Shown here: piece after piece, positions 1 through 10,775 of the stretch
Layout of the letters: each line of letters opens with the position of its first letter
How positions within the stretch are numbered: position 1 is the stretch's first letter
Assembly: GCA_035578905.1 (NCBI GenBank)
Contig: JAQJVL010000532.1
Location: forward strand, 1-64,000
Reading direction: 5' to 3'
DNA from: Stictocephala bisonia
Lineage: Eukaryota > Arthropoda > Insecta > Hemiptera > Membracidae
DNA: 64,000 nucleotides
The notes under the pieces: generated by a model
What the model saw: only the letters and a program-made list of their open reading frames with translations
The model's database searches: none
Told to the model about the DNA's origin: nothing
Program-made: the position numbers and the translations under genes

Positions 1-332
1 GGCAGCAGACAGGAGAAGGGAAATTCGCAAAAGGGGCAGAAACTGTCTGGTGGGGAAAAAAAAAAGAAATGGTAGCAGAATGACATGTCGCTAAATCTTA
101 TAAATTAGGTGCAACCAACGGAGGGTAATACATAAACTGAGAAATACTTAAAGCAAACAAATTATTTGCCAATGAAGTAAGGTCTTATAATCTTATGAAC
201 AGATATTGGTACCATCTGGATCCTGTTTTTGAATATGTTTAGTTCAATAAATGTTGAATTATTGAATTAATATTCAAAACAGCTGATGTTTTATAAAATT
301 CAGTGGTAGTAATACTGTATTTTGTTTACCAT
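1..332. other. Flank with no recognisable gene
   Basis: Short AT-rich stretch left of the first piggyBac element. The first 90 bases have brief open frames rich in Lys and Arg but no convincing splice donor and no match I recognise. The start-codon exon of SPT2, which should begin with a short conserved Met-Asp-Phe type N-terminus, was looked for here and up to 4560 and not found. This stretch is either intron 1 of SPT2 or intergenic DNA. Confidence 0.4.
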
Positions 333-336
333 TTAA

Positions 337-3300
337 CCCTCCGGTTGGTTGTGCACAGTTTCAGAATCTGGGTGCAGGGAATTTTCTCTATAGTACATGT
401 TAGGGTTGGCAACGCAACTTTCCCTTTCAGGTAGTTGAGTTTTTATATCTCCCCTTCCCTACCACCCTGTTTTCAGCAGTGTCAAATCTGACCTTGACTT
501 GTCACATTTGTTTTGTTTAGCCACTAGTCTGAGAGTACGGCGCGACTACTGACGTTTTAAAGACTCGGTACGTGAAACCGTGTGCGACCAACCATGTACT
601 GAAATTGTATGAGTGTTAGTTCGAGTTGTATTGTTTTTATTATCTTATTTCGTGTATTAAACTATGTCTATTAATCCAGCAGAAGAGGCACGAATTAGAC
701 AGTTATTGCTTGAAGTTCCTAGTGAAAGTGATAACATAAATGACGAAATTGTCTCATCAGAAGATGATTTGGTTCAAGAAAGTGACCATAACACAAATAG
801 CGAGCAATCTGGAGATGAAATACAATCAGCTTTGCTTCAAGATGATTAGTAAATGCCTTACCTTCCAGCAACAGGGCAGCCCTCAGTTCCAGGTACATCT
901 ACTTCACAAGGGATACAACTTGAAACTTCTGCTTCTCCATTGACTAGACGAAATCATGGGCAAGTAAATGTGGTACTTCAAGGCCAGGCAATAACACCAG
1001 AACCAGGTAGGCCATATTTTCTTGGTAATGATAATACTACAGTATGGTACATGCACCTTAAACGACAAAATGTTAGAGTCCATCAACGTAATATTGTTAC
1101 TTGCCTTCCAGGCGTACAGGGTATTGCACACAACGCAGCATCTCCAATTGAAGCTAGGAAATTATTTTTTCCTGACACAATGTTACAAAAAATTGTTGAT
1201 TGGACTAACCAGTGGATTCAATCAAAAAAGATCAATTTTCAAGGGCAAGAGTTGCGTTACCCACAACTATAGCAGAGATTAGAGCACTAATTGGGCTGTT
1301 ATACTTAGATGGTGTTCTAAAATCATTACATGTCAATATGAATTACTTGTACGCTAAAGATGGTACAGGTATTGAACTGTTTCGAACTACTGTGCCATAA
1401 AGACGACTTAAATTTTTACTCATGGCAATTCGTTTTGATAACAAAGAAACCAAAAATGTAAGGGGATTGCATTGCTGCAATACAAGAGGTTTTTGAAACA
1501 TTTAACCTAAACTGCCCTGCTCAATTTAGTGTTGGAGCCATAACAACAATATATGAGATGCTTGAGCCATTTAGAGTTATGTGTAGTTTAAACAGTATAT
1601 AAAGTCTAAACCAGCTCGCTATGGTATTAAGATCTGCCTTGACTGACGCTAAGCTTTCTTATGCTCTAAACATGGAAATCTACGGAGGGAAACAACCTGA
1701 TGGGCCCTACCAAGCAGACAACTCACCAAAACAAGTAGTTTTGCGACTGATTGCACCTATTTCTGAGACAGGAAAGAATGTCTCTGTGGACAATTGGTTC
1801 ACTTCAGTTCCATTGATTAAGCAGATGAAGCACGATCACAGACTTTCACTAATCGGTACCGTAAGGAAAAACAAAAGGGAGCTGCCTGACACTTTCCGGG
1901 AGACCAGGGGTAGAGAACTTCGATCAAGTCTGTTTTCTTTCAATGAAGACATGACAGTTGTTTCTAATATTCCTAAGAAAAACAAAATAGTAATTCTCTT
2001 ATCTTCAATGCATTGTGATGATGCGATTGATGAACATCCTGAAGACGCAAGAAAACCAGAAATCCTTACCATGTACAATGCAACAAAAGGGGGAGTAAAC
2101 ACCCTTGATCAATTGAAGGCCTTATACTCAGTAGCAAGGATTACAAAAAGATGGCCTCTTGTAGTATTTTATTCAATGCTAAATATTGGTGGCGATCAAA
2201 TGCAGAAGGCCAGATGACAAGATGAGATTATCTGAAAGCACTTTCAAGAGAACTGTGTAATGACTTACTTCAGTTCAGAGCTACTTTGACAACCCTACGA
2301 CGCCAACTGAAGATGGACATGAAAACACTTGTCTGTATTCAAGATCAACCAGCTGAAAATGTCCCTGAACTGGCCAACCCTGGAAGGTGTGGCCACTGTA
2401 CCCTACTTGGAGACAAAACAGAAAAACAAGGTTTATATGTGCTAAGTGCAGAAAATACAATTTGTGTTGAGCACACTAGAGTGAGGCTGTGTATAACCTG
2501 TTCCATCGATGATCAAGAAGTAGAAAATTTCTCTGATCAGTCTGAATAGAATAAATGTTTTTACTGCAAAAGGCAGTTACACTTATCAATAAGATTGTAA
2601 GAATCTCATATGTTTTTGTTTTTATGTTTTAAGAGATAAAAATCTAATTGTTTTTCTTATTTTAGGTGATAAGTTTCTAATTTTAAATTATGTTCAAGTG
2701 CATTAACATACATTGTCTTACATGTCTTATTTCTTAATTTACCATAATTTACTTATAATGTTACCATAATTTTAGTCTTAGTGAAGAGGTTTTGTTATTG
2801 CATTATGGAAATCAAATGAATGTAATTTGAAAACATAGTAGGTTATACTCATATGTATTTTTATATACTGTAGACAAAATAGTTCTTTTTACGTTTCAGG
2901 ATTAGATAACATTAAAAACTATGGACATAAAAAAATGTCCAAGTAATTAGTTTTCAGGGGTTTTCACATATTCAGTTATTGGAAGAATAAAAATAGTTTA
3001 TTTATACATACTGCACATTGAACATGATATTGTATATCTAGTTTTACATTCAATGCAAATCATGTTAACCAATTTTACTTTCACAGAGATATAAATAAGG
3101 TTAAACATATTTATTTATACTCAATTATACATTTTTTTATTCGCTGTAGACAAAATAGTTTTTTTTATGTTATTTTTTGTCAACTGTAATTATAGACTGC
3201 TCAAAATAATAAAAAACGTTCAACTTTTTGCTTTTTTAGAGCTTTTTTACATAAAAAACATGTGCTTATTATAGTTTTGGGTAAAAAATAATATTTTATT

Positions 3301-3407
3301 ACTTATATACTGAGTACTTTTATTTCAAACCATTATAAGATATGTTTTAGTAAACCCGGTCTCTGAGACCGTGCGCGAATAACGATGTCAGAAAGACCAA
3401 AGCAGGG
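337..3407 (+). mobile_element. piggyBac-like DNA transposon, degenerate
   Basis: The element is bounded by TTAA at 333-336 and 3408-3411, the target site piggyBac elements duplicate. The termini begin CCCTCC and, read on the other strand from the right end, CCCTGC, so both ends have the CCCT start usual for the family. A broken transposase frame fills 664-2549, and about 850 bp of AT-rich non-coding DNA follows it to the right end. At about 3.07 kb the size fits a full-length element. It lies upstream of the first SPT2 exon seen here, in the same orientation. It cannot move itself because the transposase is broken, but both ends look preserved. Confidence 0.85.
664..2549 (+). pseudogene. piggyBac transposase (DDE_Tnp_1_7), inactivated
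   Basis: Starts at ATG 664 with an acidic Ser/Glu/Asp-rich N-terminus, as in many piggyBac transposases. It continues through shifted frames 853-1272, 1212-1400, 1621-2217 and 2286-2549. Recognisable blocks are LIGLLYLDGVLKS near 1290, YEMLEPFR near 1555, SVDNWFTS near 1785, and NATKGGVNTLDQ near 2080. A Cys/His-rich tail follows (CGHC, then CVEH and CITC), the usual C-terminal zinc-binding module. Of the three catalytic aspartates, the first position (normally DE.L.PFR) reads Tyr and the third (normally GGVDTLDQ) reads Asn; only the DNWFTS aspartate remains. Several frameshifts and stops (TAG 847, TAG 1270, TAA 1398) add to the inactivation. Confidence 0.82.
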
Positions 3408-3654
3408 TTAAAAGTTGTTATTATTTGCTTCATGTGTAGTATATGAGAGAAAGCTGAGTTGTGTTAAATTTCTTACTGCACTTGATTTTATGTTAGATTT
3501 TAAAAATTAACCTACCCATGAACATTTTCTATTTTGTGTGTATATTCATTTTTCTTGTATATTTCTCTTATAAATAAACTTAATTTTATAATTAGTTAGA
3601 GGTAGTCAATGGATAGCTACGTAAGGATCAACCTCCTATAGATGTGTGTGTAAG
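3408..3654. other. Non-coding spacer
   Basis: AT-rich DNA between the piggyBac right end and the next MITE. No gene, RNA or repeat structure recognised. Confidence 0.5.
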
Positions 3655-4272
3655 CAGTGTTGCCAGACTTCAAACATAAAATTATGGGGCTAGAGGCTAA
3701 AATTATAGTAAACCAAAAAATTATCGTACCTTTTTCAATAAAGAACATTGCCATTTTTAGCCAATTTATCAGTATCAATAATGGGTTTTGATTCATTTTA
3801 GCCTTTCTATTCAAGAATATTAACACACTACAAGTATACATTTTTATTTCATACAAACACTAAATATTTTATTTCAACATTTAAAATACTACAAAAAAAT
3901 ACCTCAGCACAGCAGTGTTTAGGCTATGTCAGTACAACATTATGATTACCACCGATTGACAACAATAACTGATTAGATGGAACGATAATGACTGTCAAAC
4001 CAGTAGACAGAGGAATAACAAACAATGAATGGATCTAATTAAACAAGGTTAAGTTTTGGTCTAGGTATGATAAAGGGTAAAAAGCTCTTATAACACTACC
4101 AAGCTTCGTATTGAAATAAAAAACCAGTGGTATTTTTATCGTCTAGCCAGAATTATTGTATTTTATCCTACATTATGCTAATTTATCGTACTATAGTACA
4201 CAATTGTTTTGTATAGGGAACCTTCAGAATTACCGTACAATAACGATAATTATCGTTCGTCTGGCAACACTG
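3655..4272. mobile_element. hAT-like MITE
   Basis: A 618-bp AT-rich block bounded by terminal inverted repeats of 14 bases, CAGTGTTGCCAGAC on the left and its complement GTCTGGCAACACTG on the right. The CAGTG start is typical of hAT superfamily ends. Subterminal runs containing ATTATCGTAC-like words recur near both ends. There is no coding frame of note. A clean 8-bp target duplication is not visible: the flanks share only a short TAAG. Assignment to hAT is therefore by terminus only. Confidence 0.6.
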
Positions 4273-4565
4273 CCCTTAAGTCACTCAGGAGTAGCTTAAG
4301 ACAGTATTCAACAGTGGAGTAAACCAGGGATAAAGCTGTTGTAGTACACATGACTGTAGCTTTATACAATGAAATAAATAAAATGGGCCCTAATTACTTA
4401 CTATTCAGTTAATCACATTTTTATGTATTTGTTTAAAATTCTATTTACTTAGTGTTTATTGACTTAATGTAGCTAAGTTTTAAAAATGATATTGTATTTT
4501 TAATTTTTCTATTTATAGAGCAAAACAAGTTTTGTTTAGGTTAACAGCTGTAATTATATTTTTAG

Positions 4566-4709
4566 GTAAAATGCTACAAGACTAAATTTGAACCCCCTAA
4601 GAAAGAAATTAAGACTAAAACCAATTTGTCAGCTAATATTCAAAAATACCTTCAGAAACGAGATGAAGAAGATAGAAAAAGAGCTGAGGAGGAAAAGAAG
4701 AAAAAAGAG
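4566..4709 (+). CDS. SPT2: SPT2 histone chaperone, exon 2 (first exon seen)
   Basis: Codes for 48 residues starting VKCYKTKFEPPKKE and ending in a Lys/Glu-rich helix (EEEKKKKE). It follows a T-rich tract and acceptor ATTTTTAG and ends at donor GTAAAG, phase 0 at both ends. This matches the conserved N-terminal region of SPT2 proteins: a PPKK patch followed by a charged helix beginning near IQKYLQKRDEED. The frame has no start codon upstream of the acceptor (the nearby ATG at 4571 is out of frame and stops at once), so an earlier exon must supply the N-terminus. SPT2 binds H3-H4 tetramers and acts in transcription-coupled nucleosome handling and rDNA transcription; the nuclear role is known for the family, not shown here. 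Confidence 0.85.
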
Positions 4710-4867
4710 GTAAAGTTCAGTTGGTACTTGCATATTATAGTAGTAAACATTTTATGTGTTGGTAAAAATACAAAGCAATTGGATCTTAAACAACATAAAT
4801 TATGTTTACCAAATTAGGTCACCTTAATATTTTGTTTTTGAAATTTGTTAATGATGGAGTATCAGAT

Positions 4868-5437
4868 GAGGGAGACAAAGGTAGTGGGACATTTGCTATC
4901 ATTACGTGAATATTACCAATCACGACATTTCGATTTGGTAAAACCCAAACCTTTTTCAAGTGCTAAAAACTAAATTACATCTACACAAACATGTCATAAA
5001 ACTACGTTCTTAAACTAATAAACTTATCTACTTTAATAATTATCTACATTTTAACCTAGATCATAGAATGGGGTACAACAAAATGAACTTCTACTAAATA
5101 TAAAAATGTTAACAGAGTTAAATTAATATTACCAATTAGGCGCTGCCAAGGTCACAATATCAACGAAAAAAATGTTAAAACACAATTAAATTAATATTCA
5201 AATCAGACTAAAATAAGATTACATTAACTAATCATAAATATATGATACCTGAAAAACACTATTAATTTAAAATAACATTAAACATGCATAAAAAATGATA
5301 TATGTGACTCGGAAGGAATGAGACTACCATTACAATTACATTTTACTATTACAATTACATTTTAACCTGAAAAGACAACAATTATTAATAAAATAAAACA
5401 ATACAATAATCAAATATTACAAAAATGAATAAGTCGT
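4868..5437 (-). repeat. Left inverted arm of the Penelope-like element
   Basis: About 570 bp that reappears reverse-complemented at 7328-8174 with scattered substitutions. Near 4920-4970 it holds the complement of a stem-loop followed by TCGAAAC, which in the right arm reads TTGAAAAAGGTTTGG...CCAAATCGAAAC. This copy lacks the 7419-7669 insertion and so records the uninterrupted state of the arm. Confidence 0.8.
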
Positions 5438-5468
5438 ACGACCCGCAGTGACGGTGGCGTCTAGACGT

Positions 5469-5597
5469 CCCAGGCACGAAGTGAGGATGATACAATCCAA
5501 ATGCATTGTCTACGAAGTTCTCTCCAAGGTGATAAAACATGGGGACAAGACAAACATACACACTACACTTCACAACAACCATCCACAAACTGACGAG
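5469..5597. repeat. Inner inverted repeat, left copy
   Basis: About 129 bp complementary to 6422-6550 with few mismatches. In the right copy, read on the + strand, it encodes the tail of the GIY-YIG reading frame and the sequence beyond it. The PLE 3' segment is therefore present in both orientations inside the element. Confidence 0.75.
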
Positions 5598-5608
5598 TCA
5601 CGGTAGAT

Positions 5609-5704
5609 GGAAACATTTTTTTTAGTTCATTATCTAGTTTAATTTTAGTATCTAGTTTAGTGATTTAGTGAAATAAACTAGATAATGAACTAAAAAATGT
5701 TTCC
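5609..5704. repeat. Hairpin inside the Penelope-like element
   Basis: Arms 5609-5640 and 5675-5704 are nearly perfect complements around the word TTAGTTCATTATCTAGTTT, with a loop of about 34 AT-rich bases. It lies exactly where the inner inverted repeat stops and the coding fragment begins, so it probably marks a strand-switch junction. Confidence 0.65.
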
Positions 5705-6400
5705 AAAGATCTAATAAATAATGGCTACCCTCAGTCTCTCATAAACAAATGCAAACAAATAAGAAAACACAAACAAACACCCACTGACACAGAAAAGCCT
5801 AAAGCATTCATGTCCATTCCATGTACGCCTGACCTTTCAGAAAAAATCAGACGCATAGCTAGGAAATACAAAATCAGAACATCATTCAACACACAAAACA
5901 CATTAAGACAGTCTTTAACTAAAACTAAACCAAAGAATGAGGAGCAATCCTCCAAAAATGTGGTATATTGCATTACTTGTGAATGCAATGAAAAATACAT
6001 AGGGGAAACAAAAAGACCACTGGAAGATAGGCTAAAAGAACACAAAAATAACATTAAAAATGGATACACTACACATTCTAAATTAGCTGAACATGCCTGG
6101 AACTATGAACACAGATTTAATTGGGATAACACTAAGATACTTCACAGGGAACCACATTTTTTTAAACGTAAATTCATCGAAGGTGCCTTTATGAAACTAA
6201 ATAATGAACAAGTAATCAGTCAAAGTAGCATAGAAGTTAGACCCATGTGGGTTTCTTTACTTAAAAACACACTTGATAAAAAGTTCAGTACACTCATGAC
6301 ATCATCTAACCAGAATCCTACACCACCTGCACCTACAACAGTTAAACACCCCATGAGTCTCGTCCCGTCCCCGTACCTGAGTCACCGCATTCCTGGCAAT
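5690..6400 (+). pseudogene. Penelope-like RT C-terminus plus GIY-YIG endonuclease, 5'-truncated
   Basis: The frame is open from about 5690 to a stop at 6617. The first residues (INNGYPQSLINKC and a Lys-rich stretch) look like the end of the RT thumb. The endonuclease begins near 5968 with VVYCITCECNEKYIGET, giving the VxY...YIG pair, followed by RPLEDRLKEH with the conserved Arg. The downstream glutamate expected for catalysis is in KRKFIEGAFMK near 6170. A C-terminal segment rich in Pro and Thr follows. The internal ATG at 5810 is not a natural start. Fusion of RT to GIY-YIG is diagnostic of PLEs. The domain looks intact, but without the RT it cannot retrotranspose. Confidence 0.75.
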
Positions 6401-6421
6401 CTTGGAGCGTACGTCCCTGAC

Positions 6422-6550
6422 CTCGTCAGTCTGTGGATGGTTGTTGTGAAGTGTAGTGTGTATGTTTGTCTTGTCCCCGTGTTTTATCACCTTGGAGGGA
6501 ACTTCGTAGACAATGCATTTGGATTGTATCATCCTCACTTTGTGCCTGGG
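6422..6550. repeat. Inner inverted repeat, right copy
   Basis: Complement of 5469-5597, beginning CTCGTCAGTCTGTGGATGG. It joins abruptly at about 6551 to LINE-derived sequence. Confidence 0.75.
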
Positions 6551-7325
6551 AGGAAGTTAAGCAAGAGCTTGGCAATGCTAAGCTGCGATATATTCATAAC
6601 TTATTTCCAGATCGAGTAATTTCATCAGCCTCCATGTGGAGAAATATAAAAAGTCTTGGTTGTGGAAACAAAAAAAACCACGCTTCCAGTCAATATTCCT
6701 TTAAATGATCTAAACGAATTTTTTACTTCATCTTCCATTCCAAACGACCAAGACATTGACGATTTTGGATCTCTACAACAAATACGCCCCTTTAACCACA
6801 AAGGGAATATCTAAAGAAACGTTCCTTACCCTGGCTTACCAATGAAATCCGATCCCAGATGAGTAAACGGAATGCTATATACCGTAGAGCCAAAAGATCA
6901 AGAGACCCAGAACTTATGTTACAGTATCGACTTTTACGTAATAAAGTTAAGCAAGAGCTTGGCAATGCTAAGTTTAAAATAAAATTCATAACTTATTTCC
7001 AGATCGAGTAATTTCATCAGCCTCCACGTGGAGAAATATAAAAAGTCTTGGTTGTGGAAACAAAAAACCACGCTTCCAGTCAATATTCCTTTAAATGATC
7101 AAAACGAATTTTTTACTTCATCTTCCATTCCAAACGACCAAGACATTGTTAAATCATATATAGAGGAACTATCTAACCAACCCAATCCACCTTTACCTTT
7201 TGAAAGATTCTCTTTTAAACATGTTCTTAAATTGATACTCTAAGGGCTTTTCGTAAAGGTACCAGTAATGCTACAGGAGTGGATGGTATTTCGATTAAGA
7301 TACAAAAAATTAATGTATCTTACTA
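6551..7325 (+). pseudogene. Non-LTR retrotransposon debris with an internal duplication
   Basis: Short frames resemble the linker and RT start of a Jockey/CR1-type LINE: LTNEIRSQMSKRNAIYRRAK near 6835, KQELGNAK, LFPDRVISSASMWRNIKSLG, then NATGVDGIS near 7268, a block that opens LINE RT domains. The piece running from GTTAAGCAAGAGCTTGGCAATG through the linker occurs twice, at about 6553-6770 and 6945-7148, about 390 bp apart. The two copies differ by small indels. Multiple frameshifts make it non-functional. It sits between the inner repeat and the right arm of the PLE. Confidence 0.6.
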
Positions 7326-7327
7326 AT

Positions 7328-8174
7328 GTGCGTAAGACTTCATCATTTTTGTAGTATTTGATTTTTGTATTGTTTTATTTTATTAATAATTGTTGTCTTT
7401 TCAGGTTAAAATGTAATTCACAGTACAATTAAACGTCACACAACACAAATTTATTACAATATAAGCACAAAATGTACAAATATATTACAATACAAGTACA
7501 AAATGCACAAATACTATGGTACTTGGTACAATATTGGTACAAACAGGCATTTTGTACTTGTATTGTAATATATTTGTGCATTTTGTGCTTATATTGTAAT
7601 AAATTTGTGTTGTGTGACGTTTAATTGTACTGTATATGTACCAACACGTATTATGCTAATTAAAAAACTAAAATGTAATTGTAATAGTAAAATATAATTG
7701 TAAAAGTGGTCTCAGTCCTTCCGAGTCACATATATCATTTTTTGTGCATGTTTAATGTTATTTTAAATTAATAGTGATTTTCTGGTACCATATATTTATT
7801 TTATTTATGATTAGTTAATGTAATCTTATTTCAGTCTGATTTGAATATTAATTTAATTGTGTTTTAACATTTTTTTCGTTGATATCGTGACCTTGGCAGC
7901 GCCTAATTGGTAATATTAATTTAACTCTGTTAACATTTTTATATTTAGTAGAAGTTCATTTTGTTGTACCCCATTCTATGATCTAGGTTAAAATGTAGAT
8001 AATTATTAAAGTAGATAAGTTTATTAGTTTAAGAACGTAGTTTTATGACATGTTTGTGTAGATGTAATTTAGTTTTTAGCACTTGAAAAAGGTTTGGGTT
8101 TTACCAAATCGAAACATCGTGATTGGTAATTTTCACGTAATGATAGCAAATGTCCAACTACCTTTGTCTCCCTC
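7328..8174 (+). repeat. Right inverted arm of the Penelope-like element
   Basis: Reverse complement of 4868-5437, interrupted at 7419-7669 by a short insertion with an 11-bp target duplication. Near 8085-8120 it carries the sequence TGAAAAAGGTTTGGG, then TTTTACCAAATCGAAAC, a stem-loop followed by CGAAAC. The layout is like the hammerhead-like motif of the inserted family, though the primary sequence differs. Confidence 0.8.
7419..7669 (+). mobile_element. Fold-back short retroelement, copy 1
   Basis: A 251-bp insertion flanked by AAAATGTAATT at 7408-7418 and 7670-7680. The left arm of the host PLE shows the unoccupied site with a single AATTACATTTT, which confirms an insertion. Most of the insert is a palindrome: an arm of the form ACAGTACAATTAAACGTCAC and its complement surround a short degenerate centre, followed by a one-sided tail ending ATGCTAATTAAAAAACT. 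Copies at 56122-56477 and 62584-62783 share the arm and the tail. This copy has lost the central stem-loop. Confidence 0.75.
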
Positions 8175-9729
8175 ACTTTAAAATAGTACATTTTATACTT
8201 ATACTGTAGCAAATTTGTGTTCTAATTTAGATACTGGATTAGATACTAAAAAAAAAGGCAAAAAAATTTACCTCTTGAGTGAACACTTTATACAGAGCCT
8301 CTTAGACCAATTAATCGTAACTACAGAACCATGATGGATTCTGGAAGAAAATAAAAAGTAACAGTATGACAAGCAAAGTTGATTGATTAAGGTCTAAGGA
8401 CATTTCTATTACGTCTAGCTCTGGAAATTATATTCCATACATGTTTCTTTCTAGATGGTGGTTTTATATAATTTTGATTCTGTATTCATTCATTTGTTCA
8501 TCATCATCAAAAGATTAACAAAAAGTTGCAAAGTATTCTCTAAATTTCAAACACAACACAGAGGCGCCAGTTTAAACATTTCTTGTCAATATGTATTGTT
8601 TGGATAGAGAAACAACTATCCTTAAAATAGTTAAATTATTTAGAAAAGATGGTCGGTTTCAATTTTAGGTCACTCTGAACACTGAGTGCATGCTCACTTC
8701 AGTAGAATCTAATTTTACTTTCACACTTATTCAAGCGATAAATTTGTATTCTGAAATGTCTTATAAGCAGAACATTTTGTCTTAAGTTAGTTGATTTAAG
8801 TCATATAAAAATTACACACTGAGTTTTGCACATTTAGTTTTATCATTTTGTTTTCAGCAGAGCTTGTAAAGGAATTTAAAGTACATTGATGAAAGTATTT
8901 TTGAAAACTAGTTTTAATAAATCAATTTATAATTTTGTCCTTAATCTTAAAGTTAATCTTTAAACACAATAGAGATCTGTTTCTTATTTTAATTTACGAT
9001 TCCTACAATGGTTTGTCGTAGCTACTTAGCGTTTACTTGTGAAGAGACTTTCATGACCAACGTGTTTCTTCCAAAATCATGATCATTTGAGGTTAAACAA
9101 GTTTTTACAGTGATAAATTAACATAAAAATGATTAAATATAGATATTTGCAATATCACAATAATTACAACTGATTGAAAGAGGAGAGCTCTCTTACCTCA
9201 GTGGGATGTATATAGCTAATAACGAGTTCTAAGGACTGACAGAATTCATGGTTTAAGTATTATATAAATTTGACGTCATATTAATTCAATTACCTCTTAG
9301 TCATGTATTTTAATGTATTCGGATCTTCACAGTCTAATTTATTTTATACAAAGAATATCACAGTTTCTTCTAACTCACGTATGTTTTTCAGAAGACTACA
9401 ATAATCCTTGAGAGTTAGTTTTTATAGTTAGTAAGATAAATTTTAAACAGTAATTGATGGGATTTATTCCAATGGTTCAACATTTACTGCAATTGGTTTA
9501 GACTAAAATAAATAATAGAATAAAACCTTTTAAAAAAGGAACCTAATTATGTTTAGTATAAACTGCATTGTTGATTGAAAGTTATTTTGGCATAGGATTA
9601 TTCATGATTTTTAAATTTGTTAGAAATATCCAGCAAATTTACTAATCATAAACTGTACATTAATTTAGTTTAAAATTTAAGTGTTTCTTTATAAAACTAT
9701 TACTTAACATTTGCTATCAAATGTTACAG
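8175..9729. other. SPT2 intron sequence without recognised features
   Basis: About 1.55 kb of AT-rich DNA to the next exon. I see no open frame, repeat family or RNA gene. Confidence 0.5.
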
Positions 9730-9865
9730 GAGCTTTTGGCTCTTCGAAGCCAAGATAGGAAGTCTTTCAAAAGAGTCCAAACCATGCTGAAACGCACAAA
9801 GTCAGCTAACAAAAGTGTGATGGAAGATGCAATTGATGATGTTAATACTGCAGTAACAATGGCTG
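9730..9865 (+). CDS. SPT2: SPT2 histone chaperone, exon 3
   Basis: Acceptor TTACAG precedes GAG at 9730; donor GTATGT follows 9865. Encodes ELLALRSQDRKSFKRVQTML through VNTAVTMA and the first base of a Gly codon (phase 1). The Lys/Arg-rich segment RKSFKRVQTMLKRTKSANKS corresponds to the basic helical region near the N-terminus of SPT2 proteins. It joins exon 2 in phase 0 and exon 4 in phase 1. Confidence 0.85.
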
Positions 9866-9929
9866 GTATGTATATAAGAAAATATTCTATTGGAAAACAA
9901 TATCTGACTAAATCAGGTCATAATAACTG

Positions 9930-10094
9930 TCACCAGTGAGTTACCTTAGGAAGACAGTACAAGGCCTACATTGTCACCAGTGTTACCTTAGGAAGGCATT
10001 ACAAGGCCTAAACTGTCATCAGTGAGTTAACTTACGAAGGTAGTACAAAGCCTACACTGGCATCATTGAGCTACCCTAAGAAGGCAGTACATCA
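9930..10094 (+). repeat. 44-bp minisatellite, left block
   Basis: About four units of a tandem repeat whose core reads TTACCTTAGGAAGGCAGTAC, then AAGGCCTACACTGTCACC. Units are about 41-44 bp with point differences. The same array resumes at 10776, so the G-rich minisatellite region 10095-10775 appears to split one array. Confidence 0.75.
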
Positions 10095-10254
10095 CTCTTC
10101 CGCAAAGCTCATCTTTCATTTTTCCAAGCACCTTTTTATTTATCCGTGGCATGCTGTACCGGTTACATTCTGGATAATCACTTGTGTCATGTTCTTTATG
10201 TCACTGTAAACGATCACTCTCTAGCAACTGCTTCTTCTTCTTCTTATTCACCAC

Positions 10255-10746
10255 CCATACACGTTCAGTGGTATCAACCCACCCGCCCATAAAATACTTA
10301 CAGTAATATCGACCCACCCGCCCGCCCACACACATACAGTGATATCGAACCACCCGCCCACCCACATACGTACAGTAATATCGACCCATCGCCCACCCAC
10401 ACACGTACAGTGATATCATGTACTTGTGGTGTTATCATGTACAATGGTGATATCAATACCATTGTACGTGTATGAATGGGCGGGTGGGTCATTACCACTG
10501 TACGAGAATTGGCGGACGGGTGGGTCAATACCATTGTACGTGTATGAGAGGGCGGGTGTGTCAATACCACTGTACGGGTATGGGGGGGTGGATGGTTTAA
10601 TACCACTATACGTGTATAGGTGGGCGGATGGGTTAATACCACTGTATTTGTAGGGGGTTGCGGGTTGGTTAATACCACTGTACATGTATGGGTGGGCGGG
10701 TGGGTTAATACCACTGTACGTGTATGGATGGGCGGGTGGGTTAATA
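10255..10746. repeat. 36-bp G-rich minisatellite, inverted array
   Basis: Tandem repeats of about 36 bp with core GGGTGGGCGGGTGGG (complement on the left side), then TCAATACCACTGTACGTGTA. From about 10255 to 10415 the C-rich strand is on top; from about 10440 to 10746 the G-rich strand is on top. The array therefore flips at a small palindromic centre around 10410-10460. Because 36 is divisible by 3, the array is open in several frames; these frames are not genes. Four G-runs with single-base loops make a strong G-quadruplex motif. Confidence 0.85.
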
Positions 10747-10775
10747 AATTAGATACACAGCATTTGAAGTGTGAA

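Larger units (their letters stand above)
4868..8174 (+). mobile_element. Penelope-like retroelement with inverted arms, rearranged
   Basis: Outer boundaries are set by a long inverted repeat: GAGGGAGACAAAGGTAGT at 4868 and its complement ending at about 8174. Between the arms lies a coding fragment with the GIY-YIG endonuclease that defines canonical Penelope-like elements (PLEs), an inner inverted repeat (5469-5597 with 6422-6550), a hairpin (5609-5640 with 5675-5704), LINE debris (6553-7325) and a younger insertion (7419-7669). Inverted or partial copies of the terminal repeat are common in PLEs. Most of the reverse transcriptase is missing. It lies in the SPT2 intron after exon 2. Confidence 0.7.

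Noticed and set aside
4626..4817. A separate 63-residue protein
   Set aside because: It starts inside SPT2 exon 2 and reads through the donor at 4710 into the intron.
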